Origin: Bradyrhizobium cajani
GTDB taxonomy: Bacteria; Pseudomonadota; Alphaproteobacteria; Rhizobiales; Xanthobacteraceae
Assembly (NCBI RefSeq): GCF_009759665.1
Contig: NZ_WQNE01000019.1
Coordinates: forward strand, 1-64,000
DNA: 64,000 nt
Direction of reading: 5' to 3'
Part shown: positions 54,897-63,731 of the stretch, piece by piece
Layout: each line of letters opens with the position of its first letter
How positions within the stretch are numbered: the first letter of the stretch is position 1
Position numbers and translations under genes: made by a program
The notes under the pieces: generated by a model
The model's input: only the letters and a program-made list of their open reading frames with translations
Databases searched by the model: none
What the model was told of the DNA's origin: nothing

Positions 54897-54953
54897 TCAG
54901 ATCCGAGGCTCAAGGGCGCGATCTAAAACGATTCGCACGCCCCCTGGAGCGTA

Positions 54954-55640
54954 TCACGGCACCAGCTTGTAGCCACCGGCTTCCGTGACCAGGATTTCCG
55001 GGTTGGCGGCGTCCTTCTCGATCTTCTGGCGAAGGCGGTAGATGTGGGTTTCCAGCGTGTGGGTGGTGACGCCGGAATTGTAGCCCCAGACCTCCTGGAG
55101 CAGGGTCTCGCGCGAGACCGGCATCTGGCCGGCCCGGTAGAGGAAGCGGAGAATGGCCGTTTCCTTCTCCGTCAGCCGCACCTTGCGCGCATTGGCCGCG
55201 GTCAGCATCTTGGAGCCGGGCCGGAAGGAGTAGGGGCCGACCGAGAACACCGCGTCCTCGCTGGCCTCGTGCTGGCGAAGCTGGGCGCGGATGCGGGCCA
55301 GCAGCACGGCGAAGCGGAAGGGCTTTGCGACATAGTCGTTGGCGCCGGATTCCAGGCCCAGGATCGTATCGGAATCGGTGTCGTGCCCGGTGAGCATGAT
55401 GATCGGGGCCTTGAAGCCGCCCTTGCGCAGGGAGCGGACGACCTCGCGGCCGTCGGTGTCCGGCAGTCCCACGTCCATCAGGACGAGGTCGGGGGAATTG
55501 GCCCTTGCGGCGCTCGCGCCCTTGGCGCCGGTATCGACGGCGGAGGCTTCGAATTCTTCGTGCAGCGATAATTGCTCCACCAACGTATCGCGCAGATCGG
55601 TATCGTCATCCACGATCAGGATCTTGCGGGCATTGGCCAT
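54954..55640 (-). CDS. OmpR/PhoB-family response regulator
   Basis: A 228-residue two-component regulator. Receiver domain with acidic pocket ILIVDDDTD, phospho-aspartate in VLMDVGLPDTDG and lysine in DYVAKPFRF; winged-helix output domain with VRLTEKETAILRFLYRAG, HTLETHIYRLRQKIE and terminal TEAGGYKLVP. No histidine kinase is adjacent, so it is an orphan here; alphaproteobacterial orphans of this kind include cell-envelope regulators such as CenR, but identity is not established. Divergent from an L,D-transpeptidase gene. Confidence 0.92.
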   Translation of the reverse strand: MANARKILIVDDDTDLRDTLVEQLSLHEEFEASAVDTGAKGASAARANSPDLVLMDVGLPDTDGREVVRSLRKGGFKAPIIMLTGHDTDSDTILGLESGANDYVAKPFRFAVLLARIRAQLRQHEASEDAVFSVGPYSFRPGSKMLTAANARKVRLTEKETAILRFLYRAGQMPVSRETLLQEVWGYNSGVTTHTLETHIYRLRQKIEKDAANPEILVTEAGGYKLVP

Positions 55641-55818
55641 AGGGTATCATCCTTTTGGAGTCCGGCTCGGCGCGCATGCATGCCGCGCCCGGCCGCGAGG
55701 GAAGTTTTGGGGTCGCCGTTATTATTGTTGTTCGTGTTGAAGTAGTGGGCTGTTACCGATTCACAAGCCAGAACCACTCTAACTCAAAATAGCAGGGCGT
55801 TTCGATGAATGTCCTGTA

Positions 55819-56412
55819 ATGAATTCGACATTGCACGTTCACATGAAAAACAAAGCTACTTCAGCTAGTTACACCCTGAATCGGAGCGCCCGGGCGCTCT
55901 CTGCGATCCGCGTTAAGCCTGCCGCCGGTAATCCGCGCCGGGGATGGCTGACTGCAGGACACTTGACGATCCCGGTGGCGCTGGGGCGGGGCGGCATCCT
56001 CGCCAACAAGCGCGAGGGCGATGGCGGCACCCCGCGCGGCAGCTTCCGTCCCAGGCAATTGTGGTGGCGGGGCGACCGGCACAGCCGCCCGCAGACTTTC
56101 CTGCCGGCCCGGATGATCACCGGCGAGGACGCCTGGTGCGAGGACCCCAAAGATCGCCACTACAACCAGCCGGTTCGGCTCGGGCGGGAGCAGGGCGGCG
56201 ACCGGCTCGAGCGGGCCGACCAGCTCTATGATTTCATCATCGAAATCGATCACAACACCCGGCCGCGCATCGCCGGCCGCGGCAGCGCGGTGTTCTTGCA
56301 TCTGGCCCGCGACAATTTCGGGCCGACCGCGGGCTGCGTCTCCATGACGAAATCCGCGATGCTGCAATTGCTGCGGCGCCTGGGTCCGCGAACACGAATC
56401 ATCATCGGGTGA
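55819..56412 (+). CDS. L,D-transpeptidase (YkuD) family protein
   Basis: A protein of up to 197 residues with a YkuD catalytic region: HLARDNFGPTAGCVSM carries the conserved histidine and cysteine, and KREGDGGTPRGSFRP and HYNQPV are family segments. No signal peptide is clear, unlike the YkuD protein at 5932. The start is uncertain: ATG at 55819 or 55843, or later. It is divergent from an envelope-type response regulator and overlaps none of it. Confidence 0.85.
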   Translation: MNSTLHVHMKNKATSASYTLNRSARALSAIRVKPAAGNPRRGWLTAGHLTIPVALGRGGILANKREGDGGTPRGSFRPRQLWWRGDRHSRPQTFLPARMITGEDAWCEDPKDRHYNQPVRLGREQGGDRLERADQLYDFIIEIDHNTRPRIAGRGSAVFLHLARDNFGPTAGCVSMTKSAMLQLLRRLGPRTRIIIG

Positions 56413-56418
56413 GGGCAC

Positions 56419-57204
56419 ATGCTCGACAGGGATCAGATCGCCGCCGCGTCACGCATCCTCGTTCGGCATTGGCGCGATGGCACCAAGCTTGACGCGCTGG
56501 AGACGCATTTGCGGCCGCAGGGCCGCGCCGAGGGTTACGCCGTCCAGGCTGCGCTCGAAACGCAATCGGCCGCAAAACTGTTCGGCTGGAAGATCGCGGC
56601 AACGAGCGAAGCCGGACAGAGGCATATCAATGTCGCGGGACCACTGGCCGGCCGCATCATGAGCGACACCGTGATCGCCGATGGGAGCACCGCGTCGATG
56701 AAGGGCAACGAGATGCGCGTCGGCGAGCCGGAATTCGCCTTCCGCATGGGACGCGATCTGCCGCCGCGCACGACGCCGTACACCGTCGACGACGTGCTCG
56801 CCGCCGTCGACAGCTTGCATCCCGCGATCGAAATTCCCGATTCGCGCTTTGCCGATTTCGCCGGCGCCGGCGAGGCGCAGCTCATCGCCGACAATGCCTG
56901 TGCGCATCTGTTCGTACTGGGCGAGGCGACGAGCGCGAATTGGCGCGCGATGGATCTCGTCGAGGAACGGCCGGAGATCACGCTGCGGGGCCAGCGTTAT
57001 ATCGGCCACGGCAAGAACGTGCTCGGCGATCCCCGTATTGCCTTGGCCTGGCTTGCCAACGAGCTGCGCGGGCTCGGCATCACCTTGCGGGCAGGGGAGG
57101 TGGTGACCACGGGCACCTGCCATCCGCCGCTGCCGATCCAGGCCGGCGATCATCTTGTGGCGGATTTTGGTGTGCTGGGGAAGGTGTCGGTGGGATTCGC
57201 GTAG
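56419..57204 (+). CDS. 2-keto-4-pentenoate hydratase / FAH-fold family protein
   Basis: A 261-residue protein of the MhpD-like branch of the fumarylacetoacetate hydrolase fold. Metal and substrate residues are expected in GWKIAATS, GEPEFAFRMGRDL and HPAIEIPDSRF; GTCHPPLPIQAGDHLVADFG ends the fold. May hydrate or decarboxylate an oxo-acid from ring-cleavage pathways, but no such genes are near. It begins 6 bp after the L,D-transpeptidase gene. Confidence 0.88.
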   Translation: MLDRDQIAAASRILVRHWRDGTKLDALETHLRPQGRAEGYAVQAALETQSAAKLFGWKIAATSEAGQRHINVAGPLAGRIMSDTVIADGSTASMKGNEMRVGEPEFAFRMGRDLPPRTTPYTVDDVLAAVDSLHPAIEIPDSRFADFAGAGEAQLIADNACAHLFVLGEATSANWRAMDLVEERPEITLRGQRYIGHGKNVLGDPRIALAWLANELRGLGITLRAGEVVTTGTCHPPLPIQAGDHLVADFGVLGKVSVGFA

Positions 57205-57211
57205 CCACCGC

Positions 57212-57231
57212 CGTCATTGCTCGCAATGACG
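57212..57231. repeat. 20-bp perfect palindrome CGTCATTGC-TC-GCAATGACG
   Basis: A minimal member of the GTCATT-type family between the convergent FAH-like and yggS-type genes. Confidence 0.8.
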
Positions 57232-57273
57232 AAATCGATAGCAATCGCGGGGCACGGCCGTCGCTAACGGCTC

Positions 57274-57963
57274 TTACCGATGCCCGAAGATCGCGCTCCC
57301 GACACGCACATGCGTGGCGCCGAGCATGATGGCGTTGGCGAAATCCGCGCTCATGCCCATCGAGAGGTTTTTCAAGCCGTTGCGTTCCGCGATCTTGGCG
57401 GTCAGCGCAAAATGGGCCGCCGGCGGCTCGTCGACCGGCGGGATGCACATCAGGCCGGAGATCGTCAGCCCATAGATGTCGCGGCAGCTTGCGAGGAACG
57501 CATCGGCGTCGCCGGGTGCGACGCCGGCCTTCTGCGGCTCCTCGCCGGTGTTGATCTGGACGAAGAGCTGCGGGTGCTTGTTCTGGGATTCGATTTCCTT
57601 GGCTAACGCCTGGCAAATGCTCGGGCGGTCAACCGAATGGATGGCATCGAACAGTGCGACCGCCTCCTTGGCCTTGTTGGATTGCAGCGGGCCGATCAGA
57701 TGCAGCGCAATGTCGGGGTAAACAGAAGTTAACGCGGGCCACTTGCCTTTGGCCTCCTGCACCCGATTCTCGCCGAATACGCGCTGTCCGGCGGCAATTA
57801 CCGGGCTAATTGCATCCGCAGCGAATGTCTTCGACACCGCGATCAGCGTGACGGACGCACGATCGCGCCGCGCGTCCTTGCAGGCACGGCTGATTTCGGC
57901 TTCGACCGCGGCGAGAGCGTTTGGTGAATCGCCGGTTAGCGGCGCTGTGCTGGCTTCTGTCAT
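57274..57963 (-). CDS. YggS family pyridoxal-phosphate homeostasis protein
   Basis: A 229-residue TIM-barrel PLP-binding protein. The PLP lysine is in LIAVSKTFAADAI, followed by FGENRVQEAKGKW; LHLIGPLQSNKAK and the C-terminal GMSADFANAIMLGATHVRVGSAIFG complete the phosphate site. It buffers pyridoxal phosphate and affects amino-acid balance, without known catalytic activity. The start MTEASTAPL is chosen over a longer frame. Confidence 0.93.
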   Translation of the reverse strand: MTEASTAPLTGDSPNALAAVEAEISRACKDARRDRASVTLIAVSKTFAADAISPVIAAGQRVFGENRVQEAKGKWPALTSVYPDIALHLIGPLQSNKAKEAVALFDAIHSVDRPSICQALAKEIESQNKHPQLFVQINTGEEPQKAGVAPGDADAFLASCRDIYGLTISGLMCIPPVDEPPAAHFALTAKIAERNGLKNLSMGMSADFANAIMLGATHVRVGSAIFGHR

Positions 57964-58072
57964 GACGTCGACTGGCTGTGATCGGAACCGAGGTAAGTCC
58001 AATTTTACCGAGTTCAAGAAAGAGTTTTTGAACCCTTCGCTTTACCTTAGCCCGTGGGGTGGGTTAGCGAAG

Positions 58073-59773
58073 ATGGCAAGCGTCAGTCTCAACCGCAAAC
58101 GGGCGAAACTCAAGCAGGTTCTCGGAATCCGGGCGCGGCTCGCGTTGCTCGCGGTGATTCTGGTGGCGCCGTTGATGCTCGAGCGCATCCGTTCGCTCGA
58201 AGACGCGCGCGCCCGCCAGATCGCGCAGGCCGCGGCTGAATTCACCACCGTCGCAAGACACAGCGCCGATGCGCAGCGCGAGGTGATCTCGTCGGTCGAG
58301 ACCATCCTGAAATCGGAAGCATTCATCCGCGCCTCCGTCGGCGGCATCAGCAAGAGCTGCGACGTGCTGCGCGCGAGCCTGCCGTCGAACCTTCCCTGGA
58401 TCCGCACGCTGCTGATCGCCGGCCAGGACGGTCGCATCCAGTGCGCCACCAACAACATGTATGTCGGCCTCGATCTCAGCGACCGGCCTTACTTCCAGCA
58501 GGCGCAGGAAACGGGCCGCTTCGTGCTGAGCGATTTCATCCTGTCGCGGCCGGTGCCGACGCCGACGGTCATGGCGGTCTATCCGGTATCCGCGTTCAGC
58601 GGCGTAGCCGATGCGGTCGTGCTCGCCACCGTCAACCTCGACTGGATGTCGAAGGTCATGAGCAATCTGGGCGGCCGCGCCGGTATCACGGCGGTTCTGG
58701 TCGACAGCGCCGGAACCGTGCTCGCCGCGCCCGCCGACCAGCACAGCACCGTCGGTCGTCCTCTCGACAACATGCCGCTGATGTCGGCCATCGCCGACAA
58801 GGCGCTGCGGTCGGACCAGGACGAAGGCTCGCTGTCCTTTCTCGCCGCCGACGGCTCCCGGCGCGCGGTGAGCTACATCCGCATCGCCGGCACCAACGCC
58901 CGCCTGATCGCGAGCATCGACGAGGACAAGGTCTCCGCGGCGGTCAGCCGCGATATCCGCACCGCCTATCTCCAGCTCGCTTTCGTCGTCGTGTTCGTGC
59001 TGCTCGGCGCGCTGATCGCCGCCGAGAAACTGGTGATCAAGCCGATCGAGATGCTTGCCGACATGGCCAAGCGCCTCGGCGAGGGTGACCTGTCGGCGCG
59101 CGCGGCACGCAGTCGCCTGCCGGCCGAGTTCGTGCCGCTGGCCCGCGCCTTCAACGCGATGGCCGCGCAGCTCAGCGAGCGCGAGCGCGAGCTGATCGCG
59201 AGCAACGACCGCCTGACGGTGATGGCCTCGATCGACATGCTGTCGGGTCTCGCCAACCGCCGCGGCTTCCAGAGCCGGCTCGATTTCGAGTGGATGCGCG
59301 CCCAGCAATATGGCAGCGACCTCGCGCTGCTGATGATCGACGTCGACCACTTCAAGCTGTTCAACGACACCTACGGCCACCTCGAAGGCGATTCGTGCCT
59401 GACCAGGCTCGGCGAGTCGCTGTCCGGCATCGCGGCCGACAACATGGGCTTTGCGGCGCGCTACGGCGGCGAGGAATTCTGCCTGTTGCTGCCGAACACC
59501 GAGGTCACGCGTGCGGTCGAGATCGGCGAACAGGTGCGCGCGGCCGTGCTGAAGCTTTGCCTGCCGCACATCACCTCGAGCCACATGATCGTCACCGTCT
59601 CGATCGGCGTTGCCGCAACGAAGCCCAACGAGACCCTGCGCCCCGGTGATCTCATCGAAGCGGCCGATGCCGCGCTCTACGCCGCAAAGCACCGCGGCCG
59701 CAACAACGTCGTCGAGCACGGCGTGCAGGGGATCGAGACCGGCATGTCGGACATGATGATGGCGGCGGGCTGA
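58073..59773 (+). CDS. Membrane diguanylate cyclase with Cache-like sensor and HAMP
   Basis: A 566-residue inner-membrane protein. TM1 at about 24-42, a periplasmic double-Cache-like sensor (about 45-290, with LSDRPYFQQAQETGRFVLSD), TM2 LAFVVVFVLLGALIAAEK, HAMP, then GGDEF domain with active site RYGGEEFCLLL. The RxxD inhibitory site is missing (the position reads IAAD), so product feedback at that site is unlikely. Cache domains of this form often bind organic acids or amino acids. The ATG at 58073 sits at the end of a longer open frame. Confidence 0.93.
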   Translation: MASVSLNRKRAKLKQVLGIRARLALLAVILVAPLMLERIRSLEDARARQIAQAAAEFTTVARHSADAQREVISSVETILKSEAFIRASVGGISKSCDVLRASLPSNLPWIRTLLIAGQDGRIQCATNNMYVGLDLSDRPYFQQAQETGRFVLSDFILSRPVPTPTVMAVYPVSAFSGVADAVVLATVNLDWMSKVMSNLGGRAGITAVLVDSAGTVLAAPADQHSTVGRPLDNMPLMSAIADKALRSDQDEGSLSFLAADGSRRAVSYIRIAGTNARLIASIDEDKVSAAVSRDIRTAYLQLAFVVVFVLLGALIAAEKLVIKPIEMLADMAKRLGEGDLSARAARSRLPAEFVPLARAFNAMAAQLSERERELIASNDRLTVMASIDMLSGLANRRGFQSRLDFEWMRAQQYGSDLALLMIDVDHFKLFNDTYGHLEGDSCLTRLGESLSGIAADNMGFAARYGGEEFCLLLPNTEVTRAVEIGEQVRAAVLKLCLPHITSSHMIVTVSIGVAATKPNETLRPGDLIEAADAALYAAKHRGRNNVVEHGVQGIETGMSDMMMAAG

Positions 59774-59853
59774 CCATTCAGCCAGGAATGGCGCTGTCTT
59801 CACCTCGCCCCGCTTGCGGGGCGAGGGAGCGCACCGTCGCCGTTCGCCAACGC

Positions 59854-60900
59854 CTACCCCGCAGCCCCGGCGCGATCGAGCTCGATCTCCGTCACCACGC
59901 GATTACGGCCGCCGCCCTTGGCGAGATAGAGCGCGCGGTCGCAGCGCTCGATGAGATCGGAGATCGCTTCACCGCTCCGGTACTGTGCCACGCCGATCGA
60001 TATGCTGATGCTGGGGAGGACCTCGCCGGTCGAGCGACGCGTGATCCTGCAGTCGGCGATCGCGCGCCTGATACGCTCGGCGATCTCGACACAGGTGGCG
60101 AGGTCGGCATCGGGCAGCACTGCGATCAGTTCCTCGCCACCGTAGCGGGCCGGCAGATCGTGCGCGCGAACCTTTTCGCGCAGCACTTTCGCCATCAGGC
60201 GCAGCACCTGGTCGCCGACGCCGTGGCCGAAATTGTCGTTGAAGGTCTTGAAGTGGTCGATGTCGAGCAAGAGCACGCTGAGCGGCTCGCCCCAATCCGC
60301 GGTCGCCTGCGCCTTGCGCAGGAATTCATCCAGCGCCCGCCGGTTTGCAAGGCCCGTCAGCGTGTCGGTCCGGGCACGCTCCTCGGACTTTGAGAGCGAA
60401 TCGCGGATCACGTCGAGCTCGCGGGTCTTTTCCGCGAAACCTGCCTCCAGCCGTGTCGCGCGGGTGGCGGCGCGGGCCAGCTCGCTCATGAGCTGGGCGA
60501 CCAGCGCCTTCGGATCGACGCCGGCCTTGCCTTGGTCGGCGACCTCGCTGATCGCCTGCATCTGGGAATGGTTGTCGGCGATTGCGGTCGCCAGGAACTC
60601 CTTCGCCGCGCCCATGAGGGCGTGCAGGCGCTCGGACGTCTCGAAGGCGACGGCGCCCGCCTGTGGCGCGACGTAGGTATCGAACAGATCCTGATTGGTC
60701 CTGACGTCGAAGGGACGGTTGTGGTCGATCAGGAGATCGATGGCGTTGCGCAGATCGTCATGGCTGCCTGCGAAATAATGGAACCAGACGGCGAAATTGG
60801 CCGGCGTCGGCGCTATCCGCTGCTCGGCCATGCCACGCATCGCCCGCTCGGCGACGGAGACGGCATAGTCGTGATCGAGATCGTCGAAACTGGCGTCCAT
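59854..60900 (-). CDS. Cytoplasmic diguanylate cyclase (GGEEL active site)
   Basis: A 348-residue soluble protein. A helical N-terminal region (about 1-170, with DHDYAVSVAERAMRGMAEQ and a coiled-coil-like part) precedes a GGDEF domain. The signature is RYGGEEL, with leucine where phenylalanine is usual; the two glutamates and metal aspartate in LLLDIDHFKTFND are kept. An RAHD inhibitory site lies 8 residues before it. Such LxxL-type signatures are often active, but this needs proof. Start at MDASFDDLDHDY. Convergent with the cyclase at 58073. Confidence 0.9.
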   Translation of the reverse strand: MDASFDDLDHDYAVSVAERAMRGMAEQRIAPTPANFAVWFHYFAGSHDDLRNAIDLLIDHNRPFDVRTNQDLFDTYVAPQAGAVAFETSERLHALMGAAKEFLATAIADNHSQMQAISEVADQGKAGVDPKALVAQLMSELARAATRATRLEAGFAEKTRELDVIRDSLSKSEERARTDTLTGLANRRALDEFLRKAQATADWGEPLSVLLLDIDHFKTFNDNFGHGVGDQVLRLMAKVLREKVRAHDLPARYGGEELIAVLPDADLATCVEIAERIRRAIADCRITRRSTGEVLPSISISIGVAQYRSGEAISDLIERCDRALYLAKGGGRNRVVTEIELDRAGAAG

Positions 60901-61094
60901 CGCAGGTCTTGGGGGTTCCGGCCGACCGCAACCTCGCATCGACCCCTTAATCACACCCCAACGGCGGCCTCAGTAGTTATGCGGGGAGGGTCCCGCAGGG
61001 TCCCAAGTTGCGGCAACCCATTGACCCCTTGAGGACTTCTATGGCCTAGTCCGCCGTCTTCTGACGGCCGAGCCCACGAAAACCCAACGATTCC

Positions 61095-63731
61095 ATGACC
61101 TCCGAACGCTATAACGCCCGCGACGCCGAACCGCGCTGGCAAGCCGCCTGGGACCAACAGGCGATCTTCGTCTCCCGAAACGACGATTCGCGGCCGAAAT
61201 ACTACGTGCTCGAAATGTTTCCCTACCCGTCGGGGCGGATTCACATCGGCCATGTCCGGAATTACACGCTCGGCGACGTGCTGGCGCGCTTCATGCGCGC
61301 CAAGGGGTTCAACGTGTTGCACCCGATGGGCTGGGACGCTTTCGGCCTGCCGGCCGAGAACGCCGCCATCGAGCGCAAGGTGGCGCCCAAGGCCTGGACC
61401 TACGACAACATCGCCGCGATGAAGAAGCAGCTCCGCTCGATCGGGCTGTCGCTGGACTGGAGCCGCGAGATCGCGACCTGCGATCCCTCCTATTACAAGC
61501 ACCAGCAGAAGATGTTCCTGGACTTCCTGCGCGCCGGTCTTGCCGAGCGCGAGAAGCGCAAGGTGAACTGGGACCCCGTCGACATGACCGTGCTCGCCAA
61601 CGAGCAGGTGATCGACGGGCGTGGCTGGCGTTCGGGTGCCGTTGTCGAACAACGGGAAATGAACCAGTGGGTCTTCAAGATCACGAAGTACTCCCAGGAG
61701 CTGCTGCAAGCGCTGGACGGGCTGGACCGCTGGCCCGACAAGGTGCGGCTGATGCAGCGCAACTGGATCGGCCGCTCCGAAGGCCTGTTGATCCGCTTCG
61801 CGCTGGATCAGACCACGACGCCCGCCGGCGAGAGCGAGCTGAAGATCTTCACGACGCGCCCCGACACGCTGTTCGGCGCGAAGTTCATGGCGATCTCGGC
61901 CGACCATCCGCTGGCGCAGGCGGCCGCCGCCAAGAACCCGAAGCTCGCGGAGTTCATCGCCGAGATCAAGAAGATCGGCACTGCGCAGGAGATCATCGAC
62001 ACCGCGGAGAAGCAGGGCTTTGACACCGGCATCCGCGCGGTTCATCCGTTCGATCCGAGCTGGAAGCTGCCGGTCTATGTCGCCAACTTCGTGCTGATGG
62101 AATACGGCACCGGCGCGATCTTCGGCTGCCCCGCGCACGACCAGCGCGACCTCGACTTCGTCAACAAGTACAATCTCGGCAACACGCCGGTCGTCTGCCC
62201 CGAGGGCCAGGATCCGAAGACCTTCGTCATCACCGACACCGCCTATGACGGTGACGGCCGTATGATCAATTCGCGCTTCCTCGATGGCATGACCATCGAT
62301 GCAGCGAAGGAGGAGATCGCAAAGCGGCTGGAAAACGAGCTGCGCGGCAACGCGCCGGTCGGCGAACGACAAGTGAATTTCCGCCTGCGCGACTGGGGCA
62401 TTTCGCGCCAGCGCTATTGGGGCTGTCCGATTCCCGTCATCCATTGCCCGACCTGCGACGTGGTGCCGGTGCCGGATGCCGACCTGCCGGTGAAGCTGCC
62501 GGACGATGCCACCTTCGACAAGCCCGGCAACGCGCTCGACCATCACCCGACCTGGAAGCACGTGACCTGCCCGAAGTGCGGGGGTAGCGCTAGCCGCGAA
62601 ACCGACACTATGGACACCTTCGTGGACTCGTCCTGGTACTTCGCGCGCTTCACCGATCCCTGGAACGAGAACGCGCCGACGACGCCCGCCGTCGCCAACC
62701 GGATGCTGCCGGTCGACCAGTATATCGGCGGCGTCGAGCACGCGATCCTGCATCTGCTCTACAGCCGCTTCTTCACCCGCGCGATGAAGGCAACCGGGCA
62801 CATTGCGCTGGACGAGCCGTTTGCCGGCATGTTCACGCAAGGCATGGTGGTGCACGAGACCTATCAGAAGGCCGACGGCACTTACGTGCAGCCGGCCGAG
62901 GTGAAGGTCGAGGTCGGCGGCAATGGCAGGCGCGCGACGCTGCTCAGCACCGGCGAAGACATCCAGATCGGCGCGATCGAGAAGATGTCGAAGTCGAAGA
63001 AGAACACGGTCGACCCCGACGACATCATCGAGACCTATGGTGCCGACGTCGCCCGCTGGTTCATGCTGTCGGACTCCCCGCCCGATCGCGACGTGATCTG
63101 GAGCGACGAGCGCGTCCAGGGCGCCTCGCGCTTCGTGCAGCGGCTGTGGCGTCTGGTGAACGATTCCGTGGAGCTCGGCAGGGCTGCGCCGGCGGCACGA
63201 CCGGCCTCGTTCGGGGCGGATGCGACCGCCTTGCGCAAGGCCGCCCATGGCGCGCTGGACAAGGTCACCACCGGCATCGAGCGGCTGCACTTCAATGTCT
63301 GCCTCGCCCACATCCGCGAATTCACCAATGCGTTTTCGGAGGTGCTCCAGCGCCCCGGCCAGTCGGCGGCCGACCTGGCTCCAGATTTATCCTGGGCAAT
63401 CCGGGAGGCCAGCCAGATCCTGGTCCAGCTGTTCTCCCCGATGATGCCGCATCTGGCCGAGGAGTGCTGGCAGGTTCTGGGCCATGGCGGGCTGGTTTCC
63501 GAGGCCGATTGGCCGCAAATCGAACGCGATTTGCTGGTTGAAGACAGCGTGACCCTCGTGGTCCAGGTCAACGGCAAGAAGCGGGGTGAGGTCACAGTTG
63601 CAACAGCGGCTCAGAATCCGGAAATCGAGGCTGCCGTTTTGGCCCTCGATGCGGTAAAGCTGGCCCTGGATGGCAAGCCCGTCCGCAAAGTGATCATCGT
63701 CCCCAAGAGGATCGTGAATGTTGTCGGCTAG
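61095..63731 (+). CDS. leuS: Leucyl-tRNA synthetase
   Basis: An 878-residue class I aminoacyl-tRNA synthetase that charges tRNA-Leu and edits mischarged products. Signatures: HIGHVRNYTLGDV, GWDAFGLPAENAAI, the CP1 editing domain with EYGTGAIFGCPAHDQRD, the KMSKSKKN loop and the C-terminal tRNA-binding part. Its last 14 bases overlap lptE, so the two are likely translated together. Confidence 0.97.
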   Translation: MTSERYNARDAEPRWQAAWDQQAIFVSRNDDSRPKYYVLEMFPYPSGRIHIGHVRNYTLGDVLARFMRAKGFNVLHPMGWDAFGLPAENAAIERKVAPKAWTYDNIAAMKKQLRSIGLSLDWSREIATCDPSYYKHQQKMFLDFLRAGLAEREKRKVNWDPVDMTVLANEQVIDGRGWRSGAVVEQREMNQWVFKITKYSQELLQALDGLDRWPDKVRLMQRNWIGRSEGLLIRFALDQTTTPAGESELKIFTTRPDTLFGAKFMAISADHPLAQAAAAKNPKLAEFIAEIKKIGTAQEIIDTAEKQGFDTGIRAVHPFDPSWKLPVYVANFVLMEYGTGAIFGCPAHDQRDLDFVNKYNLGNTPVVCPEGQDPKTFVITDTAYDGDGRMINSRFLDGMTIDAAKEEIAKRLENELRGNAPVGERQVNFRLRDWGISRQRYWGCPIPVIHCPTCDVVPVPDADLPVKLPDDATFDKPGNALDHHPTWKHVTCPKCGGSASRETDTMDTFVDSSWYFARFTDPWNENAPTTPAVANRMLPVDQYIGGVEHAILHLLYSRFFTRAMKATGHIALDEPFAGMFTQGMVVHETYQKADGTYVQPAEVKVEVGGNGRRATLLSTGEDIQIGAIEKMSKSKKNTVDPDDIIETYGADVARWFMLSDSPPDRDVIWSDERVQGASRFVQRLWRLVNDSVELGRAAPAARPASFGADATALRKAAHGALDKVTTGIERLHFNVCLAHIREFTNAFSEVLQRPGQSAADLAPDLSWAIREASQILVQLFSPMMPHLAEECWQVLGHGGLVSEADWPQIERDLLVEDSVTLVVQVNGKKRGEVTVATAAQNPEIEAAVLALDAVKLALDGKPVRKVIIVPKRIVNVVG

